A stretch of DNA of 64,000 nt from Propionicicella superfundia DSM 22317 (GTDB lineage: Bacteria; Actinomycetota; Actinomycetes; Propionibacteriales; Propionibacteriaceae): the NCBI RefSeq assembly GCF_000423465.1, contig NZ_AUIA01000012.1, forward strand, positions 62,001 to 126,000, read 5' to 3'. A program made the translations under genes and the position numbers. This document shows positions 7,396 to 15,496 of the stretch, in pieces. The notes below the pieces were generated by a model. The model searched no databases, was not told where the DNA came from, and saw nothing but the letters and a program-made list of their open reading frames with translations. The stretch's first letter is position 1, and each line of letters starts with the position of its first letter.

Positions 7396-9369
7396 ATGCG
7401 TCGTCGCCCCGCCACCGTGTTCGCCCTTGTCCTGGCGTTGCTGCTCGCCGTCTCGGGCTGCACGTCGATCGGCCTCGGGCCGCGACCGGACGTCCCGACC
7501 GCCGAAGCGGGCACGCTCGCGTCGGCGCTCGGAGCCGGCAAGCTCGACGGCGTCACGCTCGTGGACTCCGCCGGAGCCCAGGACGATCTCACCGCCGCCC
7601 TCGGCACGATGGGCGCGCTGCCGAAGGTCACCGTGGGCACCATCACGGTCTCCGACGACAGCTCCGGGTACATCGCGACCGCCGACCTGACGGTCGCCTG
7701 GACCTTGCCCGGCGGCGACTGGTCGTATCAGACCCAGGCGGTGCTGGAGCACGACTCGGAGTGGAAGGTGCGGTGGACGCCGGCGATCCTCCACCCGCAG
7801 CTCACCGCGCAGACCCGCCTGGTCCGCACACAGGCGCTCGGCGACCGGGGCTCGATCACCGACCGGAACGGCACGGTCATCGCCGGGCTGACCGACGGAT
7901 ACAGGATCGGGCTCGACAAGACGTACATCGGCTCCGGCCAATGGGAGTCGTCGGCCCGGGCTCTCGCCAAGGTGCTGGACATCAACGCCGACAACTACGT
8001 CAAGAAGGTGAAGGCCTACGGCGCGAAGGCCTGGGTGCCGGCCGCGACCGTCGCGGGCTACAGCGCCCCCGCGGCCATGTACGACGTGCCGGGGGCCACG
8101 GCCCAGAAGACCCGCGTGTACGCGGCGGCGCCCGGGCGCGCGAGCACCTTCGCCCAGCCCGTGGTGGGCGTCACCGGTGAAGCGTCCGCGGAGGTCGTGA
8201 AGGAGTCGAACGGTGAGGTGCTGGCCGGGGACATCGTCGGTGTGAGCGGGCTTCAACTGCTCTACGACAAGCAGCTCCGCGGCACGGCCGGGGTCAAGAT
8301 CTCGATCGCGGCGCGGCCGGCGGCCACCGCCTCCGCGTCGCCGTCCGGCTCCGCCACGGCCACGGGACAGGCTTCGGCGACCCCCTCCTCGGCCACGTCC
8401 TCGGCCGGTGCCGCCGCGTCCGAGATTCCCGACGTCGTCGTCCTCGAACGCAAAGCGGTCGCCGGGACGACCCTGAAGCTCACCCTCGACACGAAGGCCC
8501 AGGAGCTGGCCGAGACGGTGCTCGCGTCGTCCGCGCAGGCAGCACTGGTCGCCGTGAACCCGAGCACCGGCGAGATCCTCGCGGCCGCGACCACGGCCGA
8601 TTCCGAGCTGTCCATCGCGACGCAGGGGCGCTACCCGGCCGGCTCGACGTTCAAGGTGATCACCTCGCTGGCGCTGCTGCGCAAGGGCCTCACCGAACAG
8701 TCCACCGTCACCTGCAACTCGACGACCACCGTCGACGGCCGGACGATCAAGAACTACTCCGACTACCCCTCCAGCAAGCTGGGCTCGATCACGCTGCGGA
8801 CGGCCTTCGCCGAATCGTGCAACACGGCGTTCGTGTCCAACTACGGCACGCTCGACGCCGCGTCACTCGCCGACGCCGCCGGCAGCCTGGGCGTCGGGAT
8901 CGACTACGAGCCCGGGTTCTACTCGTTCTGGGGCTCCGTCCCGAGCCCGAGCGACCCGGTCGCCCGCGCCGAGGCGATGATCGGCCAGGGCGAGGTTCTC
9001 GTCTCACCGTTGTCCATGGCCGCGGTCGCGTCCTCGGTCGCGGCGGGAAAGACCGTCGTTCCCTCGCTCATCCCGGGGACGTCGGTGACGCCGACCGGCA
9101 CCGCCCTCTCCGGGGCCGAGGCGAAGACGCTGCAGTCGCTCATGTCGGCCGTGGTCGACGAGGGGTCGGGATCGAGCCTCAAGGGCATCGTCACCGGCGC
9201 GAAGAGCGGCACGGCGCAATACGGCAGCGGCTCCGATCTGAAGACCCATGCGTGGATGATCGGGTACAAGGGGACATCGCTGGCCGTGTCGGCCTTCGTC
9301 TACGACGGCACCTCCGGCACGCGGACCGCGGGCCCGCTGCTGTCGGCCTTCGTGAAGGGGATGAGCTAG
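7396..9369 (+). CDS. MecA-type class B penicillin-binding lipoprotein
   Basis: This 657-residue DD-transpeptidase starts at ATG 7396 behind GAAAGGAGTG. Residues 1-20 form a lipoprotein signal with lipobox LLLAVSGC, so it is anchored by a lipidated Cys outside the membrane. An NTF2-like MecA_N domain follows (about 35-140), then a dimerisation region interrupted by a Ser/Ala/Thr-rich low-complexity linker (about 310-345). The transpeptidase domain has STFK (SxxK) near residue 418, SCN (SxN) near 474 and KSGT (KTG box variant) near 603. It cross-links peptidoglycan. The MecA-like architecture often goes with low beta-lactam affinity, which the sequence alone does not show. Confidence 0.9.
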   Translation: MRRRPATVFALVLALLLAVSGCTSIGLGPRPDVPTAEAGTLASALGAGKLDGVTLVDSAGAQDDLTAALGTMGALPKVTVGTITVSDDSSGYIATADLTVAWTLPGGDWSYQTQAVLEHDSEWKVRWTPAILHPQLTAQTRLVRTQALGDRGSITDRNGTVIAGLTDGYRIGLDKTYIGSGQWESSARALAKVLDINADNYVKKVKAYGAKAWVPAATVAGYSAPAAMYDVPGATAQKTRVYAAAPGRASTFAQPVVGVTGEASAEVVKESNGEVLAGDIVGVSGLQLLYDKQLRGTAGVKISIAARPAATASASPSGSATATGQASATPSSATSSAGAAASEIPDVVVLERKAVAGTTLKLTLDTKAQELAETVLASSAQAALVAVNPSTGEILAAATTADSELSIATQGRYPAGSTFKVITSLALLRKGLTEQSTVTCNSTTTVDGRTIKNYSDYPSSKLGSITLRTAFAESCNTAFVSNYGTLDAASLADAAGSLGVGIDYEPGFYSFWGSVPSPSDPVARAEAMIGQGEVLVSPLSMAAVASSVAAGKTVVPSLIPGTSVTPTGTALSGAEAKTLQSLMSAVVDEGSGSSLKGIVTGAKSGTAQYGSGSDLKTHAWMIGYKGTSLAVSAFVYDGTSGTRTAGPLLSAFVKGMS

Positions 9370-9447
9370 CGACCTCCGGGTCGGTCGCGTCCGCGAGAGC
9401 CCGGGCCTGCGACCGCGCGGACGGCTGCGTTCTGCACGCCGGGGGCG

Positions 9448-10317
9448 TCAGATGTTCGGGTCGTAGGACGGCAGGGCGGGGGCGCGGAAGCCGGCCTTCG
9501 CGAGGGCGGTGACGGACGCTTCGCGCAGCGCCCGCGCCGGAGCCCACTGCTGGTTGGGGGCGGTCCTCACACTCATCCGCAGCGTGATCTGCCCGGCCGA
9601 GATCGATTCGACGCCCAGGACCGACGGCGGGTTGAGGAGGACGTCGGTCCACTCGGGGTCGGCGGCGAAACTCTCGGCGACCCCCGCGAGGACGTCGATC
9701 GCCTTCTGGGTGTCCTGGCCGGTGGCCAGCGGGATGTCCACATTCGTGGTCGACCAGCCCTGGGACACGTTTCCGACGCGGAGGATCTCGCCGTTGCGGA
9801 TGTACCACACCATGCCGTCGGCGTCCCGCAGTCGCGTCACGCGCAGGGTGACCTCCTCCACCGTCCCCGTCACGTCGCCGACGTCGATGAGATCGCCCAC
9901 CCCGTACTGGTCCTCCATGATCATGAACACTCCGGAGAGGAAGTCCTTGACGAGGCTCTGAGCCCCGAAGGCGAGGGCGATGCCGCCCACGCCGGCCGAC
10001 GCGAGCAGCGGGGTGAGCGGAATGCCGAGGGCGGACAGGATCATCAGGATCGCGATGATCCACACCACGAACGCGACGATGCTGCGCAGCAGCGATCCGA
10101 TCGTGGCCGTCCTCTGCTCCACCCGTACCTGGGCGGACGTCGCGCCGCCGGCGTCCTTCTCGGCGCGGGCGCGGGCCTTGCGGACCATCTGGTTCGTCAT
10201 CATCGAGATCGCCTTGCGCAGCAGGAGGTGCGAGGCGACCGCGAAGACCAGGATGATCGCGATGACGATGAGGGTGTCCGGGAAGACCCAGGTGAGCAGG
10301 GGGATCATGCGATCCAT
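9448..10317 (-). CDS. Mechanosensitive ion channel, MscS family
   Basis: A 289-residue small-conductance channel. There is an N-terminal membrane helix (LIVIAIILVFAVASHLLL), a second helix (IVAFVVWIIAILMILSALG), then the pore-lining helix LLASAGVGGIALAFGAQSLV, where the Gly/Ala-rich pattern is the MscS signature. The cytoplasmic beta domain follows with DQYGVGDLIDVGDVTGTVEE. The start at 10317 has no clear ribosome-binding site; ATG at 10308 is an alternative. It releases solutes on hypo-osmotic shock. It converges on the penicillin-binding protein gene. Confidence 0.9.
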   Translation of the reverse strand: MDRMIPLLTWVFPDTLIVIAIILVFAVASHLLLRKAISMMTNQMVRKARARAEKDAGGATSAQVRVEQRTATIGSLLRSIVAFVVWIIAILMILSALGIPLTPLLASAGVGGIALAFGAQSLVKDFLSGVFMIMEDQYGVGDLIDVGDVTGTVEEVTLRVTRLRDADGMVWYIRNGEILRVGNVSQGWSTTNVDIPLATGQDTQKAIDVLAGVAESFAADPEWTDVLLNPPSVLGVESISAGQITLRMSVRTAPNQQWAPARALREASVTALAKAGFRAPALPSYDPNI

Positions 10318-10371
10318 TGTGCCGGGCCGGGCCTGGGACCGCGCTGTGAGCGGGCGACGCGCGTCACTGCC

Positions 10372-10509
10372 GCCGAGCGCTCTCCTTCTGCCGGTTTCGG
10401 GCGGGTTTCCGCGAGTTCGGGAGCGTTCGCCGGGTGCGCGGGTCCGCCGAGCGCTCTCCTTCTGCCGGTTTCGGGCAGGTTTCCGCGAGTTCGGGAGCGT
10501 TCGGCGGGT
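10372..10509. repeat. Two tandem copies of a 64-bp repeat (74-bp period)
   Basis: The segments 10372-10435 and 10446-10509 are the same except at two positions, and both begin GCCGAGCGCTCTCCTTCTGC. They fill the space between the mscS start and the 3' end of the exporter gene and are not protein-like in any frame I favour. They could be a dispersed non-coding repeat or a duplicated regulatory element. Confidence 0.7.
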
Positions 10510-10521
10510 TTGCGGCGCCGG

Positions 10522-11412
10522 TCACTGCCCCCCGGAGAGCTCCGGGGCCACGTCGCGCGCCGACCTCGTCGCCCCGATGCTCGCCACGACGACGCAGGCC
10601 ATGGCGATCCACTCCACCGGCGACAGCCATTCGTGCAGCACGAGCAGCGCGGCGAGCGCAGCCGCGGCCGGCTCAAGACTCATGAGGATGCCGAACAGGT
10701 TGGGCTTGATGGACCGCAACGCCACCATCTCCAGTCCGTACGGCACCACCGACGACAGGACGCTCACGGCGAGCCCGATGGCGAGGACCTCCGGCGCGAA
10801 CACGCCCGACCCCCCGGCGAGCACCGCCGGGACGACCATCACCACCGCGCCCAGGCTCGTCGCGACCGTGACCCCGCTGACGCCCTCCCACTGCCGGCCC
10901 GTCGCCTTGCCGAACAGGATGTACCCCGCCCAGCACGCCCCCGCCAGCAGCGCGAAGCCGATCCCGATCCAGTCGGGGTCGACGGGGACGAACCCGAGCA
11001 GCGCCACGCCCAGCGCGGCCAGCACGGCCCACAGCAGGTCGCGCACCCGCCGCGAGCCCGCGATCACGACGACGAGCGGTCCGAGGAACTCCAGCGTGAC
11101 CGCCAACCCGATCGGGATGCGCGCGAAGCTCTGGTAGATCGCCCAGTTCATCCCCACGAGGCAGGCGCCGTACCCCAGCACCGCCGCCCAGTCGCGGCCT
11201 GCCCGGCCACGCAGCCGGGGGCGCGCCACCACCCACAGGATGAGCGACGCGAACACCAGCCGCAGCCACACCACCGCCGTCGGGGGGACGATCGCGAACA
11301 GCCCCTTGGCGAACGCGGCGCCGAACTGCACCGAGGCGATCGAGACGACGATGAGCCAGACCGCCGGGACGCGGGCGAGGAGGGCCCTGGCCCCGCCGGC
11401 GCCGCGGCTCAC
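10522..11412 (-). CDS. EamA/DMT-family (RhtA-like) inner-membrane exporter
   Basis: A 296-residue protein from GTG at 11412, whose start overlaps the TGA of the upstream gene (GTGA), which supports this start over longer frames. About ten hydrophobic helices are visible in two repeated halves (EamA domains), for example WLIVVSIASVQFGAAFAKGL and YLIFGKA-like turns. The family (RhtA, YddG) exports amino acids, threonine/homoserine or other metabolites by proton antiport. The substrate is unknown here. It is co-transcribed with the carbonic-anhydrase-like gene. Confidence 0.85.
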   Translation of the reverse strand: MSRGAGGARALLARVPAVWLIVVSIASVQFGAAFAKGLFAIVPPTAVVWLRLVFASLILWVVARPRLRGRAGRDWAAVLGYGACLVGMNWAIYQSFARIPIGLAVTLEFLGPLVVVIAGSRRVRDLLWAVLAALGVALLGFVPVDPDWIGIGFALLAGACWAGYILFGKATGRQWEGVSGVTVATSLGAVVMVVPAVLAGGSGVFAPEVLAIGLAVSVLSSVVPYGLEMVALRSIKPNLFGILMSLEPAAAALAALLVLHEWLSPVEWIAMACVVVASIGATRSARDVAPELSGGQ

Positions 11413-11969
11413 TCTTCGCCGAAACCGGTGACGAACGCTCCCAGTTCCTGCGCCTCCCCCGTGACCCGGCGGTGCTCGGGGTAGAGCGCCTGATAACGCT
11501 GCCCGTTGGCGAACGCCGCCTCGATCTCCGTCTCGGTGAGCTCGCGCTTCACCTTCGCCGGGGCACCCAGCACCAAGGACCGCGGCGGGACGACCATCCC
11601 CTGCGGGATCAGCGCTCCGGCGCCGACCAGGCACTGTTCGCCGATCACGGCGCCGTTCATGATGACCGCGCCCATGCCGATCAGGGTGTTCGCGCCGATC
11701 GTGCACCCGTGGATGACGGCTCGGTGGCCGACCGTGACGTTCTCGCCGAGGGTGGTCGGAAACGCCGGGTCGGCGTGCACGACGGTTCCGTCCTGCAGGT
11801 TCGAGCCGGCTCCGATCGTGATCTTCTCGCGGTCACCGCGCACCACGGTCTGGTACCACACGCTCACCCGGTCACCGACGTCGACCCAGCCGATGACATC
11901 GGCCGTGGGGGCGATCCACGCTCCGGGATGGACCCTCGGCGTCCGCCCCTCATCGAGTGCCAGCAGCAT
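11409..11969 (-). CDS. Gamma-carbonic-anhydrase-like hexapeptide-repeat protein
   Basis: A 186-residue left-handed beta-helix protein with repeated [LIV]Gxxxx hexapeptides (IGAGSNLQDG, VGHRAVIHGC, IGANTLIGMG). The zinc-binding histidine positions of gamma-carbonic anhydrases are present (HADP, then GHRAVIHG). The family includes YrdA/PaaY-like proteins, and true carbonic anhydrase activity is often absent or redox-controlled. The gene overlaps the 3' end of the CCA-adding enzyme gene by 20 bases and the exporter by 4, suggesting one leftward operon. Confidence 0.88.
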   Translation of the reverse strand: MLLALDEGRTPRVHPGAWIAPTADVIGWVDVGDRVSVWYQTVVRGDREKITIGAGSNLQDGTVVHADPAFPTTLGENVTVGHRAVIHGCTIGANTLIGMGAVIMNGAVIGEQCLVGAGALIPQGMVVPPRSLVLGAPAKVKRELTETEIEAAFANGQRYQALYPEHRRVTGEAQELGAFVTGFGEE

Positions 11970-13428
11970 CGTCGTCCCCCCTCGCCGACTCGGGTTGTCC
12001 CGCCCACCATTCCAGCAGTGCCGCGCGCGCGGCGTCCACTCCGAGCGGACCGTCCTCGATCCGCCGCTCCAGCAGGAAGGCGTAGGCGCGCCCCACCACA
12101 GGACCCGGGGAGATCCCGAGCGCGGCCATGATCTCGTCGCCGTCGAGGTCGGGACGCAAGGCGTCGAGCTCCTCCTGCGCGGCGAGCTGGTCGATCCGCA
12201 CCTCGAGCTCCTCGTAGGCGCGGGCCAGGCGCTGCGCCTTCCTCACATTCCGCGTCGTGCAATCGGCGCGCGTCAGGATGTGCAACCGCTCGAGCTGGTC
12301 GCCGGCGTCACGCACGTAGCGGCGCACGGCCGCGTCCGTCCACTCCTGCTCGCCGTAGCCGTGGAAGCGCAGGTGCAGCTCGATGAGCTTCGTCACCGCC
12401 TTGACCTGGTCGGTCGGGAACCGCAGCGCCTGGAGCCGCTTCCGGGCCAGCTTCGCACCCACGATCTCGTGGTGATGGAACGACACCTTCCCGCCGCCCT
12501 CGAACCGGCGGGTCGCCGGCTTGCCGATGTCGTGCAGCAGCGCCGCCAGCCGGTTGACGATGTCGGGCGACGATGGCAGCCGCCATTCCAGCGCGATCGC
12601 CTGATCCAGCACCGTGAGCGAATGCTCGTACACGTCCTTGTGCCGGTGGTGCTCGTCGCGCTGCAGCTTCATCGCCGGAAGCTCGGGCAGGACATGATCG
12701 GACAGCCCGGTGCGGACCAGGGCGTTGAGCCCGGCGCGGGGACGATCCGCGCTCAGCAGCTTCACGAGCTCGTCGCGGACGCGCTCGGCGCTCACGATGG
12801 AGATCCGGTCGGCCATGCTGCGCATCGCGTCCTCGGCGTCCGCATCGAGCTCGAACCCGAGCTGCGCCACGAATCGCGCGCCCCGCATCATCCGCAGCGG
12901 GTCGTCGCTGAAGGACAGCTCGGCGGACCCGGGCGTGCGGATGGTGTGCTGAGCGAGGTCGGTGAGGCCGCCGAACGGATCGTGGAAGGTCCGGTCGACG
13001 AGGTGGACCGCCATCGCGTTCATCGCGAAATCGCGCCGGGCGAGGTCGTCGCGCAGATTGTCCCCGAAGGCGACCGTGGGCTTGCGCGTCTCGGGGTGGT
13101 AGCTGTCGGCCCGGTACGTGGTCACCTCGACCGTCCACTCCTGACCGCCGGCCGACACCTGCGCGCCGATCGTGCCGAACTCGCGCCCCATGTCCCACGT
13201 GGCCGGCGTGAGCGTCCGCAGACACCGCTCGATGTCATCGGGACGCGCGTCGGTGGCGAAGTCCAGGTCGGAGCCGAGGCGCCCGAGGAGCGCGTCGCGC
13301 ACCGAACCGCCGACGAGGTACAGATCGTGCTTCGCGCCGGCGAACGCGGTCGCCAGTCGCGGCAGCACCGGGTTCGACGTCACCAGCTCACGCAGCGCGT
13401 CGGCATGTTCTCGGGTCAGGCCTGGCAC
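11950..13428 (-). CDS. CCA tRNA nucleotidyltransferase (PcnA-like)
   Basis: A class II nucleotidyltransferase of about 492 residues. Residues 30-60 hold LYLVGGSVRDALLGR followed by SDLDFATDA, the DxD metal-binding pair. RRDFAMNAMA and DDPLRMMRGARF are the next conserved blocks, and an HD domain follows (LLHDIGKP, HHHE). It adds or repairs the 3' CCA of tRNA. I chose GTG at 13428 because longer versions would run into the promoter of the divergent gene and GGGGTAGAG lies upstream; TTG at 13437 is an alternative. The place next to the DUF6049-murJ operon matches mycobacterial pcnA. Confidence 0.9.
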   Translation of the reverse strand: MPGLTREHADALRELVTSNPVLPRLATAFAGAKHDLYLVGGSVRDALLGRLGSDLDFATDARPDDIERCLRTLTPATWDMGREFGTIGAQVSAGGQEWTVEVTTYRADSYHPETRKPTVAFGDNLRDDLARRDFAMNAMAVHLVDRTFHDPFGGLTDLAQHTIRTPGSAELSFSDDPLRMMRGARFVAQLGFELDADAEDAMRSMADRISIVSAERVRDELVKLLSADRPRAGLNALVRTGLSDHVLPELPAMKLQRDEHHRHKDVYEHSLTVLDQAIALEWRLPSSPDIVNRLAALLHDIGKPATRRFEGGGKVSFHHHEIVGAKLARKRLQALRFPTDQVKAVTKLIELHLRFHGYGEQEWTDAAVRRYVRDAGDQLERLHILTRADCTTRNVRKAQRLARAYEELEVRIDQLAAQEELDALRPDLDGDEIMAALGISPGPVVGRAYAFLLERRIEDGPLGVDAARAALLEWWAGQPESARGDDDAAGTR

Positions 13429-13534
13429 GACGCGCAACTCTACCCCGGCATCCGCGCCCGGGAGGGCCCTTTCCCCGGCCGCGAACGCGTCGCCGACAGG
13501 GGGTCGCGTGGCCCAACCGTACGATGGACGGGTG

Positions 13535-15496
13535 ATGAGAGCGCTGTCGCGGCCCTTCGGTCTGCTGGTGGCGACCCTCCTGTGCCTGAGCGCGAGCATC
13601 CTGACGGCGCCCGTCGCCCGGGCCGACGACCCGACCCTCACGGTTCAGCTCACCGGTGTCAGCGCGACCGGGAGCGAGCCGTCGAGCGAGGTCGTCCTGT
13701 CAGGAACGGTCACCAACACCGGCTCCGTTGCCGCGTACGGCGTGCAGGTCATCTTCTGGCGCTCCGCGGAACGCATCCGGGACGTCGCCACGCTCACCTC
13801 GGTCACGCACGGCGGCGAGGTGCCCGCGGGCTCGCGCCTCGTGACCCGGGAGGCCAACTTCACCAAGCTGGTCACCGACGCCACCTCGTTCGCTCCTGGG
13901 GCTGCCGCCGGGTTCACGATCCGCGCGACGCTGGCCGAGATCGGCGTGACCACGCTCGGCGCCCCCTACGTGGTCGGCGTGGACATCCGTGGCAACGCCG
14001 ACGGGTCGAGCAGCTTCCAGACCCTGGCCCGGGTGCGGACCGTGGTCCCGGTCGCCGGCCCGGACACGTCGGCCACCGCCGCCCCCCTCGTGCTGTTCTC
14101 CAGCACCCCGTCGAACATCGCAGGCTCCCGGTTCGCCGACGACCACCTCGCGAGCGAGCTCGCCGCCGGCGGCCGACTGGACCGTCTCCTGAAGGCCGCC
14201 GAGGAGAAGCGGCTGAGCTGGGTCATCGACCCGTCCCTGTTCGCCGAGCTGACGACGATGTCGCAGGGGTACTCCGTCGTGAGCGGCGAGACCGCCGTGG
14301 ACGGCTCCGGGGCGCAGGCCGCGAAGGACTGGCTCGCCCGATTCGCCGAACTGCCCGCCTCCCTGGGATACCGCACCCTCTACGCGCTGCCCGATGTCGG
14401 GACCGCCGCACGGCTGGACGACCCCGGCGTCCTGTCGCGGGCCCTGGCCGCCGCCGAGACCGAGGACGCCTCGATCGCCGCCCTGGGCCTCATCGTCCTC
14501 CCGTCCGATCTCGCCGCCGACGCGACGACCGTCTCCTCTCTCTCCGACACGGGGGCGACGGCGATCGCGACCCGGCTGCTGTCGACCGACGCGACCTGGG
14601 TGCAGGACGAGGTTCCGCTGCTGCGCGTGTCGGCGCCGGATCCGCCGACCGGCGTGAGCGCCGCCCTCGGCACCAGCCTGTACCTCGCCGGTGAGGCGAT
14701 GCTGCTCAGCGAATCCGGGCATGTGCAGGTGCGGGTGGTGAGCTCCACCGCGGACGTCACGGCCCTCGACGCGTCACCCTCGTGGCTGCAGACCGGCCAT
14801 GTCGGCGACGTGATCTCCCAGCTCCCGAGCACGGCCACGCCCACCTTCACGACCGGCACCTCCGTCTCGGGCCTGCCCGACACGACGATCGGTCAGCTCA
14901 CCACGCTGTCGGGACGCATGGACGTCTTCGCGCAGCTCGCGCCGACCGCGCCCACCGCCACGGCACGGACGCAGCTCCTCGCCCGGGCGGCCAGTTCGGC
15001 CTGGGTCGGCAAGGAGGAGGACCGGGCCCGGTGGCTGTCGAGCGCGACCGCCGAGTCGACGGCAGGACTGCAGGACGGCGCCGTCGTCCTGAGCGCGAGC
15101 AGTCGGTTCGTCATGTCGAGCAATGTGAACGAGTTCCCCATCACCGTCACCAACACCTTCTCCTATCCCGTGGTGGTCAAGGTTCGGCTGACGTCGTCCA
15201 ACCCGCAGCGGTTGAAGGTCGGCGACTCCACGACGATCACCGTCGACCCCGAGGAGAGCCGGACGGTGAACATCCGGCCCGAGGCCACCGCCAACGGCAT
15301 CGCGACGGTCACGGCGCAACTGTCGACCACCCAGAACACCCCCATCGGGACGTCCATCGACGTGATCGTCGAAGCCACCCAGTACGGCATCTGGGGCTGG
15401 ATCCTCGTCGCCGTGTCCGGGCTGGTCCTGGTCGGCAGCACCGTCGCGTCGCTCAAGAAGTCCCGGGGTCGCACCCGGGCCGAGGAGGCAGCATGA
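13535..15496 (+). CDS. DUF6049-type secreted, membrane-anchored protein
   Basis: A 653-residue protein with an N-terminal signal peptide (LLVATLLCLSASILTAPVARA) and a single C-terminal helix (WILVAVSGLVLVGSTVA) followed by a basic tail, so most of it lies outside the cell. It corresponds by position and architecture to mycobacterial Rv3909, directly upstream of murJ. No enzymatic motif is visible; the N-terminal part looks like a CARDB/immunoglobulin-like beta domain. ATG at 13535 was chosen (GTG 13532 overlaps it). Its stop overlaps the murJ start (ATGA), indicating coupled expression and a role in the MurJ envelope complex. Confidence 0.78.
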   Translation: MRALSRPFGLLVATLLCLSASILTAPVARADDPTLTVQLTGVSATGSEPSSEVVLSGTVTNTGSVAAYGVQVIFWRSAERIRDVATLTSVTHGGEVPAGSRLVTREANFTKLVTDATSFAPGAAAGFTIRATLAEIGVTTLGAPYVVGVDIRGNADGSSSFQTLARVRTVVPVAGPDTSATAAPLVLFSSTPSNIAGSRFADDHLASELAAGGRLDRLLKAAEEKRLSWVIDPSLFAELTTMSQGYSVVSGETAVDGSGAQAAKDWLARFAELPASLGYRTLYALPDVGTAARLDDPGVLSRALAAAETEDASIAALGLIVLPSDLAADATTVSSLSDTGATAIATRLLSTDATWVQDEVPLLRVSAPDPPTGVSAALGTSLYLAGEAMLLSESGHVQVRVVSSTADVTALDASPSWLQTGHVGDVISQLPSTATPTFTTGTSVSGLPDTTIGQLTTLSGRMDVFAQLAPTAPTATARTQLLARAASSAWVGKEEDRARWLSSATAESTAGLQDGAVVLSASSRFVMSSNVNEFPITVTNTFSYPVVVKVRLTSSNPQRLKVGDSTTITVDPEESRTVNIRPEATANGIATVTAQLSTTQNTPIGTSIDVIVEATQYGIWGWILVAVSGLVLVGSTVASLKKSRGRTRAEEAA

